Source: an uncultured Methanobrevibacter sp.
GTDB taxonomy: Archaea; Methanobacteriota; Methanobacteria; Methanobacteriales; Methanobacteriaceae
Reading direction: 5' to 3'
NCBI GenBank assembly: GCA_900320515.1
Contig: ONSJ01000014.1
Span: 1 to 34,133, forward strand
DNA: 34,133 nt
The notes under the pieces are model-generated. The model did not search any database, was not told the DNA's origin, and saw nothing but the letters and a program-made list of their open reading frames with translations. The translations under genes were made by a program, and so were the position numbers. Of this stretch, positions 18,701 to 27,800 are shown in pieces. How positions within the stretch are numbered: the stretch's first letter is position 1; each line of letters begins with the position of its first letter.

Positions 18701-20112
18701 TCTGTATCGATGCCGATTAATGCAATATCTCCTGTAGCATCATCATTTAAATCCACATCTATTATCACATCATCCCCTTCAAAACTTATTGGATTTACAA
18801 CGTTTACATTCATTGTAGGGGCAGTTTTATTTTTGATTACTTTAGTTTCATTCAAATACTTGTTTGTTGCGATAATATATACATTTAAATCACCTAAATC
18901 AGGATTTTCGCTTCCCCAATAATTATAATCCATATTATACTCTGTTACAGGCTTGGAGGAACTTACGCTAAACAATATGTTCCCCTCATTTTCATAAATC
19001 AAATTATAATTAACATTGAATTTGGTTTCATTGCTGGTTCCTGCAAAAATTCCTCTTTCAACGGTATTGTTAACAATTGTGGAATTTGTAATTTCAAGTT
19101 TTGTAGGTCCAGACATTAAAAATATGCATCCCCCCTGATTAGAAGTGGATTTACGCAATTCATTATACTCAATCTTAGCATTTTTAACTGTTAAGGTATT
19201 GTTAATATTCCCATAACCATTATTTCCAATATTGAATCCATATAATATTCCAGATGAATCCTCAATACTGATATTTTCAACATACACCCTGTTCGGCCTA
19301 TTTACTACATAAATCAAACTTAAAACACCGTTGCCTACATTTGAGGTCTTAGCAAAGGTAACATTTGTAAGATTCTGAAAGCCCTTACCTGACAGGTAGA
19401 TAATGTTTCCGGATGATGTGTATGTATTGTCCCTAAATTCACAGTTGGCAATGACAGTCTCTCCAGCGGCACTCCATATGCCATATTGACCGTCATTGTT
19501 TGTAAACACGCAATCAACAATTTCGTTTCTGTCATCATTTCTAAGATACAGAATCGCATTGAACTGACCAGGTTTTATCAAGTCAAATGTCAGATTTTCA
19601 AATCTTAAGCTGATGTGATTTCCGTTTTCATTGTATGGTGATTCAAATACGTTTCTGCTATTCAAACTTGAAGTGACAATAACGTTTTTGTTTTCACCGA
19701 CAATATTCAATGATTTTGTTAAAGAAATTGAATTTTCATCATACCTTCCTTCATATACAAATATTGTGTCATTTTCATCGGATTGTGAAACCGCATACTT
19801 GATGGTTTTGTATGGATTGTCTGAAGTTCCATAACCTGCATCATCAGTTCCATCCGGCCTTACATATTTAACCTGATTGGATTGAGCATCAGCCAGTGAA
19901 TCCGAATTGTCTGTATTTAATATTGTTTCTTCAGGATCATTACCTGTATCATCATAACCATAATCTGATGTTTCGATTTCCAAATTTTCGACATTACCCG
20001 CTTGCAAATCTGTAGAATTTGAATCTTCAATGAAATCCACAGCTGAAACGGCTGAAATCAAAACAGCACCAATTATAATTATGGCAAATATCGCCGAAAG
20101 TCTAATTTTCAT
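15712..20112 (-). CDS. Adhesin-like protein (two beta-helix modules, Ig-like domains, Lys-rich C-terminus)
   Basis: The protein has 1466 residues. The signal peptide ends near VSA (24). The first beta-helix begins with the YGTSDNPYKTIKYAV motif (about 95) and ends with the NYNYWGSENPDL cap (about 395-406). An Ig-like domain (about 425-515) follows. A second module of the other N-terminal type (LDKDYEF...VIDGKGF, about 525-1017) contains FxxNxAxxxGGAI repeats and ends NNNYWGSNNPFF. Further Ig-like domains (about 1100-1370) lead to a lysine-rich C-terminal domain (about 1380-1466). The protein thus joins both beta-helix entry types seen separately in the other ALPs. The ATG at 20112 has GGAG (20125-20122) 9 nt upstream. 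It may be the first gene of the transcript that runs to 7623. Role: wall-bound surface protein, ligand unknown. Confidence 0.93.
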   Translation of the reverse strand: MKIRLSAIFAIIIIGAVLISAVSAVDFIEDSNSTDLQAGNVENLEIETSDYGYDDTGNDPEETILNTDNSDSLADAQSNQVKYVRPDGTDDAGYGTSDNPYKTIKYAVSQSDENDTIFVYEGRYDENSISLTKSLNIVGENKNVIVTSSLNSRNVFESPYNENGNHISLRFENLTFDLIKPGQFNAILYLRNDDRNEIVDCVFTNNDGQYGIWSAAGETVIANCEFRDNTYTSSGNIIYLSGKGFQNLTNVTFAKTSNVGNGVLSLIYVVNRPNRVYVENISIEDSSGILYGFNIGNNGYGNINNTLTVKNAKIEYNELRKSTSNQGGCIFLMSGPTKLEITNSTIVNNTVERGIFAGTSNETKFNVNYNLIYENEGNILFSVSSSKPVTEYNMDYNYWGSENPDLGDLNVYIIATNKYLNETKVIKNKTAPTMNVNVVNPISFEGDDVIIDVDLNDDATGDIALIGIDTEPQILQNGSTTFTLKNLLPNSYAVTLHYSGDDRYRQNDYEIAFIVKSIHDTDIQVGCYKILNGLINGNDFIELDKDYEFNSSLDSSLKDGIPINKNVVIDGKGFSINTTSDAKLFNIGQEGDVTLKNIVLLNYNPQSASAITNGGKLMFDNVTFASQKQIAAGNLNAAIVNNGKLIVNNSNFADSLINCSGNGLLYVYGLLIRNSGNLMIENTNISNNGIVARASTVQIHGGIIYNSGRMSFNKVNMSGSFIHVKSSVSTVFGFVLGESNNSDISIYDSNFEDNEIINDATTNSAMTNVLRASNGDLEVYNSRFVNNTGSLNGGAIGYYSQNEMVIENNLFDSNSATIQGGAIFISGNLKSNNNTFRNNFAGRNGGAMYVYGYYDTKNPELGNVVSTNDLFEYNWVESSPDAYGQASILSWGGAICSKAGNLTLYNDTFYKNKALMGDGGAIANYLSSWLHASHCIFKENEATRWDIWTHASGLGGAILIPQTEMVDDDNYATFNIEYSIFDNNIAIAGSALYSVPYQDVPCDFISNNNYWGSNNPFFKELIGKYQLSDVVFPDNYVIMEIEGNETVYVGSSNTYKITLNKVNENGTIRVLGDVMPAWKVNLSSTLNPLSDSSILIKGSESDFQYDALKSGSETFSVNNRYYKKNIDVIKQDSKLELDYVNTANGVLVNVYLADDINGTVSIGLNGQTYNESVNNGVASFNLPKLPIGNTNITVSFAGNGKYNPFSQDKQIIIEKYVIDESQVETGLSGSNVFTVTLPKDATGRVLFDVDGRNFYANIRDGIASLDLSSLGDVKSIKWTYPGDDKYGEINGSFSLNTAVKIIGNKNMVVFYSDNSIFKVQIVDSNGKSVGEGKDVSFKINNKVINVKTDRNGFASFKISQVPKKYTIITKCGNDEVKNTVTVKKVLFAKNLSKKKSKKIKYTAKVKGKKPFKGKKVTFKINGKKYSAKTNKRGIATVYLKNLKVGKHKIVIKYMNTKVTKTVKIKK

Positions 20113-20144
20113 TGTCCATTTCTCCTTTTATTAATAAAATTAAT

Positions 20145-20160
20145 TAATGTAATAACATTA
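20145..20160 (-). promoter_or_regulatory. Short hairpin in the leader of the 20112 ALP
   Basis: TAATGT (20145-20150) and ACATTA (20155-20160) form a 6-bp stem with a 4-nt loop, 33-48 nt upstream of the start codon. It is shorter than, and different in sequence from, the TGTATTAAT hairpins of the rightward ALPs. Confidence 0.35.
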
Positions 20161-20190
20161 TAATAAAAATAAATAAAAAATTATTACAAT

Positions 20191-20285
20191 TATATTTATG
20201 AATTTTAATATACTTAATTTTTACTTTTTTCATCGAAATAACGGCAGTATTACTTTTTATAGAAAAAATAAGGTTATTGTAATAC
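20191..20285 (-). promoter_or_regulatory. Promoter region of the 20112 ALP with GTATTAC...GTAATAC inverted sites
   Basis: AGTATTACT (20246-20254) is an exact AGTANTACT palindrome. GTATTAC (20247-20253) and GTAATAC (20279-20285) form an inverted pair 25 nt apart. On the minus strand, TATA candidates are CATAAATATA (20200-20191) and TATATTAA (about 20211-20204). The site-to-TATA distance (30-45 nt) is longer than the fixed 9 nt in the rightward ALP promoters. Confidence 0.5.
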
Positions 20286-20379
20286 TTTTAAAAAGTTTTA
20301 ATCATTTTTAATTGAATTAATTTATTCAAAAACAATGATTTTATAAAATTTTTTTCAAAAATTAACCCTACAAAAAAGA

Positions 20380-20416
20380 AAAGAAAAAAAATAAAAAATA
20401 AATTGAATTATTTTTT
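20380..20416 (-). terminator. Terminator of the second papain ALP
   Basis: On the minus strand AAAAAATAA (20416-20408) pairs with TTATTTTTT (20401-20393) over a 6-nt loop, followed by a T8 run (20390-20383) and more T-rich sequence. The stem overlaps the stop codon. Confidence 0.6.
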
Positions 20417-23400
20417 AATTTTAATGGTGTTTTTAACTTTTAATCCCCTGTAAATTGAGAAAATCTTATGTTTGCCGACTTTCAAATTCTTCAAGGTTAC
20501 TGTTGCAACGCCCCTATTATTGGTCTTTGCAGCAAATACCTTTCCATTAATCCTAAATATAATTTTTTTATGAGATAAAGCCTTTTTACCCTGCTTTAAA
20601 GTTGCTTTGAACTTGATTTTCTTGGACTTCTTTTTGGAGATATTCTTTGTGAACAAAACTTTTTTAATGACAAGATTATTGGATACACTTATGCCTTTAT
20701 ATGTTGCAGTGACCTTATAGCTACCTGGTTTTAAATTGAATTTGGCCAATGCATATCCCAAATTATCCGTTTCCGCATAATACACGCTCTTGCCGACCAT
20801 GAACTTGACGATTTCACCTTTGCCATTACTGACCTTAACCTTATATGCAGATCCATCACCATAATACATGACAACATCCTTATTTTCACTAATCACCTGA
20901 GCCACCTTCATATTTCTTTGCAGGGTCTCTCCGGTAGATGGATTGGCAATCTTTACTTCATAGTTTTTATCTGATTTTATATCGCTTAATTTTAAGGAAA
21001 TTCTTCCGAAACTGTCGGTTTTTGTAGAATATTTCACTTCACCGACATTTACCTCAACATCCGCATTGACCAAAGGAGCTCCGAGACCATTCAATAAAAC
21101 CGCTTCAAATTCATTGCCATTGATTGAGCTTGAAGTTATGATGCTTGAAATGAGCTGAATAGTGCGCTTGTCTGAAATATCAAGATAGGTTTCATCACCA
21201 TAGAAGTTAACCATAACATCATAACTGCCGAAACCAGGCAATTTGGCAGTTATTGTCGCTTTGCCGTCCCAATTGGTAACTCCAATATATTGAATTCCAT
21301 TGATGATGAAAAAGACCTGACGATTGGCAATTGAATTTCCATTGACATCTCTTAAAATGACCGAATAAACTGCTTCACTCTCAGAATAGGACAACAAATC
21401 ATCTGCAATCATTTTAGTCTTATTGACAAGAACTACAAAATTGGAATTGAAGAAGCTGCCATAATACTCGTCAACAAGCCGGCAATTTAAAGTATAGCTA
21501 CCGTAAGGCAAATCCATTAATGTCAATGACGCCCTGCCATTTTCAAAATCAATTGTGCGATTGTCATTGCCATTGATTGTGACGTTCAATGATGAATTGA
21601 TGTCAAATGGGCTTTCAAAATTGATTATTACATTATTTCCATCCTTAAGAACTTCAACCTCAATGTCCGCATCGATGACTGTGACCTCCACGACATAATT
21701 GGAATGGCCATTTCTATAGCTTGCATTTATATCGAATTCCCCCTTACTTTCAAAGATATGGGTGAAAGTGGCATTGCCGTTTTCGATATCTGCAAAGTAG
21801 TCAATGCCGCCAATATTCAATGTCAATTTGCCTGACTTAACAGGATTGTCAAACTGGTCATAAACCATAGCGGAGATATTGACCTTGTTGAACTCGTTTT
21901 CAACATTCAAGTCAACAAAATGCTGGAGCTCATATGATATCGTAAATGCCTTGATACAGGCCACCTGAGAATTGAATTGATGGCCATTATCCAAATAGGA
22001 TGTGTATGCATAGTCATACAGGTCAATCCATTCCACACCATCCTTACTGAAAAATGAAACTCCAGTGGTGTTATCCTTTTTGCTTGCAATCTCCCACTCA
22101 GATACTGCAAATTCTGCACCATCCTTAGCATCAAGCTTGAACCTTACCTTAAAGGTATCATTAGGCTGCAGCGGAATATAATCTCCCAAGTTAATTGTTA
22201 TGTATCCAGGATCACATTTTCCTGTTTTTGTTAGCTTAAGTTCATCATTGACAAAAATGAATAGGGTGTAATCGGTTGGCTTTCTGAAATAGCTTGAAAC
22301 ACCTGCCAACATGTCATAACCTGTTGCGTTGAATATGTTTTCAACCCATACCGTATTTTTACCAGTGGCGAAATAATTTGTCTTTCCGATTAGGTCATAT
22401 TGGTAATTCTTCTCGTATTTTGCAGAATCATTGAATACAAAGGCATAGGTTGCATCGGGAATTCCGACTTCGGCAAACACCTTATCATAATATGACACAT
22501 AGAAATATCCGTTGTCTCCCCAGTCTGTATTCCAGCTGTTCTTGACTATCCATGCACCATCTCCCTCCGGAACGGCAAAGAAATTATCCTTTGAATATGA
22601 ATCGTCCCATCCGACAATTGCAACTCCATGATTTGCATATGTAGGCATCGGACAGTAATATCCATTTGTCACATCATTAAAGTAGTATCCTGAAAAGAAT
22701 ATTCCTGTAGAAACTGCGCCGTATTTCATTACCGCTTCCTTTATGGCATTATTGTCTGTGTATCCCTCGCGTTTAATATAGAGTATGTTTTGAACATGAG
22801 TGATAGGGTCCAGAAGTGGAGACAGCATACTGTAATCATCATAATTATCGATTCCCTCCAAAACAGGTCCGATCCAATTTACAAGATATCCCAAGGCCAT
22901 GTCATCATAACCACCATTGTTGGTTTCGATTGTGGACCATCCATAGTCGGAATACTTCTGCATGATATTCTTCATGTTCTCTTCTGAAAGGTCAAGCTTC
23001 ATGCCTGATGCCTTCAGAATGGCTGATTCCAATGCCGCTATGGATGCAAATGCCCAGCAGTTCCCTCCACTTTGCTGGTCCTTGACGGGTGTGACCATTC
23101 CGAACTCCCTCAAATCATAGGAAGTCGGTATGAATCCATAATATTCGTAATCCTTGTAAACCATAGTATATTCTGCATCATTAAGGGTCACCATGGTAAC
23201 ATTTGTTTCGAAAAAGTCATTTTCTACAGGCGCATGGTTGCCTTCATAGATGTTATAAAAAATCTTGTCTATTGAGTTCATCATCGAATGAACCGCACCG
23301 CCGAATTGGGATGCCGTATTTCTCAGGAACTGGTTGTTTTCAAGCTCAAAGAATTTCAATTCGTCTGCAAAAATGGCTCCCCCATTTCTTGCATGATTAT

Positions 23401-24442
23401 CTCTAAATACTGAGTCTATAAAAGATACCGAATTATACAATGCATAAACGGCTCCCCCCTCATACTTTGCAGTGTTGTTTTCAGCAGTGAAATGTGTCAA
23501 TGCAATATTTGAATCCAATGCAGTTATGGCTGCCCCAAAAGTTGAGGAAGAATTAGAAACATACAAGTTTGATGCCTTCAATTGGGATTTAAGCAGATAA
23601 AAAGCCCCTCCAGCATCGTTGATTGAATAGTCATTGGTGAAATTGCTGTTCTCTATTTCTACTGAACATCCATATAATGCAACTATTGCTCCGCCATAGT
23701 TATATGCATAGTTATTGAAAAAATTGGATCTTTTGATGATTAATCTTCCACCAGTGCTATGAATTGCACCGCCATATTCCCCAGTGTTGTTTACCAATGT
23801 ACAGTTTTCAAGCGAGATTAATGGTGAGTTTGATTCTGACTTGTAGGCCTTAATGGCACCGCCGAATGAATTGGATGCGGAATTAACAAGATCGGTTGCT
23901 TCGGTGTATGTTGGAATCGCAGTGGCATCACGAATTACGGTGTTTTTTGCATAAAATGTTCCTCCTTCAACATCAATGTTGAATCCTATAAGAGTCACAT
24001 TCTCAACGATGAAAGTCTTTCCTGGATCAATGAACAATATTCCAGTCTTATCAGGTCCGGTATATCTTAAAATGGTCTTATCGACATTCTGGCCTATCAA
24101 ATTGATTCCATTAACATATTTGTTCTGAGAGAAATTGTATTCCCCATCAGCAAGGTAAAGCGTTGATGACACCTGAAACCTTGAATAATCAATATGATTA
24201 TACGGATTGTCCTTAGATCCGTCCCCATCAACATCTGATGAACTGTTGAAATAATAAGTGGCACCTTTCAAATCCGATGATAACACATCGGAATCGTCAA
24301 TAGATACATTATTTAAGTCATCAGTCTGTAAAATTAAATCCTCATGAGTGCTGTTTTCATGTGCTGAAATTTGAGGAGCAACTGCAAGCACAATCAGCAT
24401 TACAAGTAATAAGAAAATAAATTTATGTTTTATGTTTAACAA
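20408..24442 (-). CDS. Second adhesin-like protein with a C1A papain-family peptidase domain
   Basis: The protein has 1344 residues and starts at TTG 24442, supported by GGTGAG (24453-24448) 5 nt upstream; no nearby in-frame ATG precedes the signal peptide. The signal peptide ends ISA (27), giving a mature N-terminus His28 (HENSTHED). A beta-helix starting DGDGSKDNPY (about 72-400) has GGAI/GGAV repeats. The C1A peptidase domain (about 435-660) has Gln456, Cys462 (GGNCWAFA), His605 (NHGVAIVGWD) and Asn635 (KNSWNTDWG), so the catalytic set is intact. A lectin-like domain (about 680-840), Ig-like domains and a lysine-rich C-terminus (about 1260-1344) follow. It is paralogous to 11162-15673 domain by domain, but has its own promoter and terminator. 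Surface peptidase/adhesin; substrate unknown. Confidence 0.92.
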   Translation of the reverse strand: MLNIKHKFIFLLLVMLIVLAVAPQISAHENSTHEDLILQTDDLNNVSIDDSDVLSSDLKGATYYFNSSSDVDGDGSKDNPYNHIDYSRFQVSSTLYLADGEYNFSQNKYVNGINLIGQNVDKTILRYTGPDKTGILFIDPGKTFIVENVTLIGFNIDVEGGTFYAKNTVIRDATAIPTYTEATDLVNSASNSFGGAIKAYKSESNSPLISLENCTLVNNTGEYGGAIHSTGGRLIIKRSNFFNNYAYNYGGAIVALYGCSVEIENSNFTNDYSINDAGGAFYLLKSQLKASNLYVSNSSSTFGAAITALDSNIALTHFTAENNTAKYEGGAVYALYNSVSFIDSVFRDNHARNGGAIFADELKFFELENNQFLRNTASQFGGAVHSMMNSIDKIFYNIYEGNHAPVENDFFETNVTMVTLNDAEYTMVYKDYEYYGFIPTSYDLREFGMVTPVKDQQSGGNCWAFASIAALESAILKASGMKLDLSEENMKNIMQKYSDYGWSTIETNNGGYDDMALGYLVNWIGPVLEGIDNYDDYSMLSPLLDPITHVQNILYIKREGYTDNNAIKEAVMKYGAVSTGIFFSGYYFNDVTNGYYCPMPTYANHGVAIVGWDDSYSKDNFFAVPEGDGAWIVKNSWNTDWGDNGYFYVSYYDKVFAEVGIPDATYAFVFNDSAKYEKNYQYDLIGKTNYFATGKNTVWVENIFNATGYDMLAGVSSYFRKPTDYTLFIFVNDELKLTKTGKCDPGYITINLGDYIPLQPNDTFKVRFKLDAKDGAEFAVSEWEIASKKDNTTGVSFFSKDGVEWIDLYDYAYTSYLDNGHQFNSQVACIKAFTISYELQHFVDLNVENEFNKVNISAMVYDQFDNPVKSGKLTLNIGGIDYFADIENGNATFTHIFESKGEFDINASYRNGHSNYVVEVTVIDADIEVEVLKDGNNVIINFESPFDINSSLNVTINGNDNRTIDFENGRASLTLMDLPYGSYTLNCRLVDEYYGSFFNSNFVVLVNKTKMIADDLLSYSESEAVYSVILRDVNGNSIANRQVFFIINGIQYIGVTNWDGKATITAKLPGFGSYDVMVNFYGDETYLDISDKRTIQLISSIITSSSINGNEFEAVLLNGLGAPLVNADVEVNVGEVKYSTKTDSFGRISLKLSDIKSDKNYEVKIANPSTGETLQRNMKVAQVISENKDVVMYYGDGSAYKVKVSNGKGEIVKFMVGKSVYYAETDNLGYALAKFNLKPGSYKVTATYKGISVSNNLVIKKVLFTKNISKKKSKKIKFKATLKQGKKALSHKKIIFRINGKVFAAKTNNRGVATVTLKNLKVGKHKIFSIYRGLKVKNTIKIKK

Positions 24443-24493
24443 GTCTACTCACCAACATTAAATAAGTTATTAATATTTACTATGATTATTTAC

Positions 24494-24579
24494 CATTTAA
24501 ATAACTATTTAATACTTTTTTTAGAAAAAAAGCCCTTAAAGTATTACTTAAGTTAAAAGAAGAAATAAAAAGTATTACT
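24494..24579 (-). promoter_or_regulatory. Promoter of the second papain ALP with two AGTANTACT sites
   Basis: Two exact AGTATTACT copies lie at 24540-24548 and 24571-24579, as direct repeats 31 bp apart (about three helical turns). The first is embedded in a longer near-palindrome CTTAA-AGTATTACT-TAAG. A TATA-like TTTAAAT (about 24501-24495 on the minus strand) would start transcription near 24470, giving a leader of about 30 nt. A degenerate AGTATTAAA lies closer to the TATA. Confidence 0.55.
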
Positions 24580-24755
24580 TAAATCAAAGAAAAACAAACA
24601 CAAAAGAAAAAGAATTATATAAAAAAACAAATTATTTAACAAAAAAATTAATTTATGACAATATTTCCTTAGAATAACAAATATTTAAATTTTATTTAAA
24701 AAAAAACATCTTTTTTACATTAATAAAGCCAAACAGGGAAAATAAACGAAAAACT

Positions 24756-24769
24756 AAAACATTATATAA
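24756..24769 (+). promoter_or_regulatory. TATA/BRE promoter of the DUF3344-type ALP
   Basis: AAAACA (24757-24761 region) precedes TTATATAA (24762-24769); a start near 24790 would give a leader of about 50 nt. Neither the adjacent AGTAATACT site nor the TGTATTAAT leader hairpin of the other rightward ALPs is present, so this gene may be regulated differently. Confidence 0.5.
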
Positions 24770-24841
24770 CTTATTACTCCAAAGATAATCTCATAATAAT
24801 TAATTAATAAATAATATTACTAAAATTGTTGAGGAAAAAAA

Positions 24842-27800
24842 ATGAAAAGAAAAATATTAATTCTGACAACATTGACTATTCTGATATTGTTTTCCAGTTT
24901 TGCTTTTGCGCAAGACGACTCAACAGGAGAAATAGTCAGTCTGGAAAACAATACCGAAGACCATATAATTGCTGAAAATGCAAATGAAGACATTATATCG
25001 CAAAATGAAAACGAAATTTACACCGCCTCTGGAGACGAAATGTTTACAAAGCTGAACACCGAAATATCCAACAACAACGAAATATCATTATCAAAAAATT
25101 ACACATACAACTCAAGATATGATTTTTCATTGAAAAACGGTATTGACATCGTGAAAAACACAACAATAAACGGAAACAATTTCACCATAGACGGAAATGG
25201 CATCCTATCAATATTCAACATTAAAAACAATGCCAAACTCATTTTAAATAATATATGCATCAAAAACACATTCAACGGAGACACATCAATAATCAACAAC
25301 CAGGGAGAACTGATATTCAAAAATGTCAATTTCACATCATCAAGAACAATTTCACAAACTGGCAGCGGTTATTTCAGAGACATCTACAATGCAGGAACTC
25401 TGACAATAACAGACAGCAACTTTATCGATTCCGAATTTGAAATAAGCACAACGGCAACTACAAATATGCATAACATAAACGTGAGAGGATTCATCGACAA
25501 TCACGGACAGGTAAGCATATCAAATACTATCTTTGACAACAACAGATTCACTCCGACAAACAGATTCGGAAACAATCATGAAATCTCAACAATATTATTT
25601 AATGATGCTAACGCCGCAGTTATTCTAGACAACATAACCGTCACAAACAATGATGTCCGATACACCTCTTCAGCACAGCCTGTCTTTAGAGGACTTATAA
25701 GAAGCGAAAACGGAAATTTGACAATTAAGAACAGCCTATTTGAAAACAATACCGCACTGTTTTCAGGCAATTCTCCGCGTTTGGGAATAATATCTGCCAA
25801 TGGGAACAAACTATTAATAAACAATACTCTCTTTAAAACAAACGAATTTAACGATGCAGCTATTACATCATCAGCAGACAATATAACAATAGTCAAAAGC
25901 GTGTTTGATTCAAACAAATTGGATAAATACATCATTCAAAATAAGGGGTCTGGAACATTGAATGTAAACAATAACCTTTTCCTCAAAAACACCGCCCCAT
26001 CCAAATTGATTGATTCCCCAACATTCAAAACAAACATTGATGAAAATTACTGGGGAACAAATGACCCCGACTTTAGAGATATATCCTCAACAAGTTCAAC
26101 ACCGACCTACATTGTGCTGAATGTAACCGGCCCGACAGAAGTTAACGAAAGGGAAACCACATACAATATAACCCTAAATAAAATTAACACAGGTTTAAAA
26201 ATAAAGGACAATTCAATATATGATTATTACATTGATGTGCAATCAAATAACCTCGGAACATCAACTCCAGTCCTTCTCAACAATGGAATCGGATACTATA
26301 TCTATGTGCCGATTGATAAGGGAGAGGATATGCTTACATTCGGAAGCATCAAATTAAAAGTAAATGTAACCGTCATTTTCTTAAGCGCAAATATTGAAAT
26401 CATAACCGAATATGAAAATACCGCATTTGCAGGAACAAACAACTCCATAATCACAAAAGTTTTTGTAAACAAAGATTTTGGAATATATGAAGTTAAATTT
26501 TATGCAGACGGCATTGAAATTGGCAATAGCATTCAGGAGCTGAGCAGAACACCAAAAGAAATAATATTTACTGACAATACCATAAGACCGATTGATGATA
26601 CAACAGTTGCCGGAGCAAACAACAGGCAAATAAACTATACCGTTTATGTTTATAGAAATGAGGATCTGATTGGCAACAAGACCCTCATTGTGCCGTTACT
26701 CTACAACGGATATCTGGGAAAAGAGTACGGATATCCGATTACCGATGTCGAATTCAACTATACCACAACAATTAACGGAGACATCATGATTCAAACACAG
26801 GATGATACAACCTATATCGGCGCATCAGTAACCAAAAAGGAATATGAATGGAGGACAGTCCTATCTTCAACATCCCAATTTACAGAAGGATTATTATATG
26901 TTCCCTACAATTGGGACAAGACCACCACAGGACCATATCCAGAATTTAACCTAATTTTCAATGACGTGAACATCAACAACAGAGTCATTGGAAAATACAA
27001 GGATCAGGCAAATGTCGGAAGTTATGGAACACTGGGTTACGGCGTTCTAATCTACAATGTTACTGATTGCATCAGAAACGGAAGAAATACTCTCAAGCTT
27101 GAAAAAGAAAAGGATCTGACACCAGTATACCCTCCAACATTAATAAGCTTCTTCAATACAACCGGCAGCGAAACATTAAAAACTGTTTATATTAAAAACA
27201 GTGCCGATTTACTTTATAATGCATATAATTTAGCAAACAGGCCAATTGAAGCCAATACCCAAATTATACTTTCAGACCTCACAAACATTACCAAAGCAAC
27301 ATTATACTCATTTGCGGCAGGAGCGGGAGTTGACGAAGCCGACTTGAAATTCAACAATGCACTCTATAAAAACATATGGGAAAACTCAACCGGCACAAAC
27401 TATCACGGAGCGTTCATTGCAGATGTGACAAGCCTCATTCAAACTTCAAATAGAATAACATTCATATCCACAGGAGGAACAATCCTTTCCCTACAAAACA
27501 TTTTAATTCTCTCCCATCCTTTAGTCAAGGAAAGAACACAAATCAAACTCGAAACTGAATATGTAAACACAGCATATGCCGGAACAAACAATACCCTAAC
27601 TGCCAATGTGAAGATAAACAGAACAGGAACCTATAGCCTCAGATTGTTTGCCGACGGCAAGGAGGTCGCAAATGCAACACAGTACCTGACAACTGATTGG
27701 ATTAAAATCCATTTAACCGACAAAACAGCCAGGCCGATTGATGAGACAACAGTTGCAGGAGCACAAAACCAGAACATAAACTACACACTTGCAATCTATC

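Larger units (their letters stand above)
24443..24841. other. Divergent intergenic region, 399 bp
   Basis: It carries the promoter of the leftward papain ALP (left half) and a TATA box for the rightward ALP (right half). The middle, about 24590-24750, is A/T-rich with no ORF, hairpin or repeat that I can support. Confidence 0.6.

Noticed and set aside
11162..24442. Papain-like domains as pseudomurein endopeptidases (PeiW/PeiP)
   Set aside because: Those enzymes belong to family C71 and carry pseudomurein-binding repeats; here the motifs (NCW(S/A)FA, NHxVxIVGW, KNSW) are those of C1A, and no such repeats are visible.
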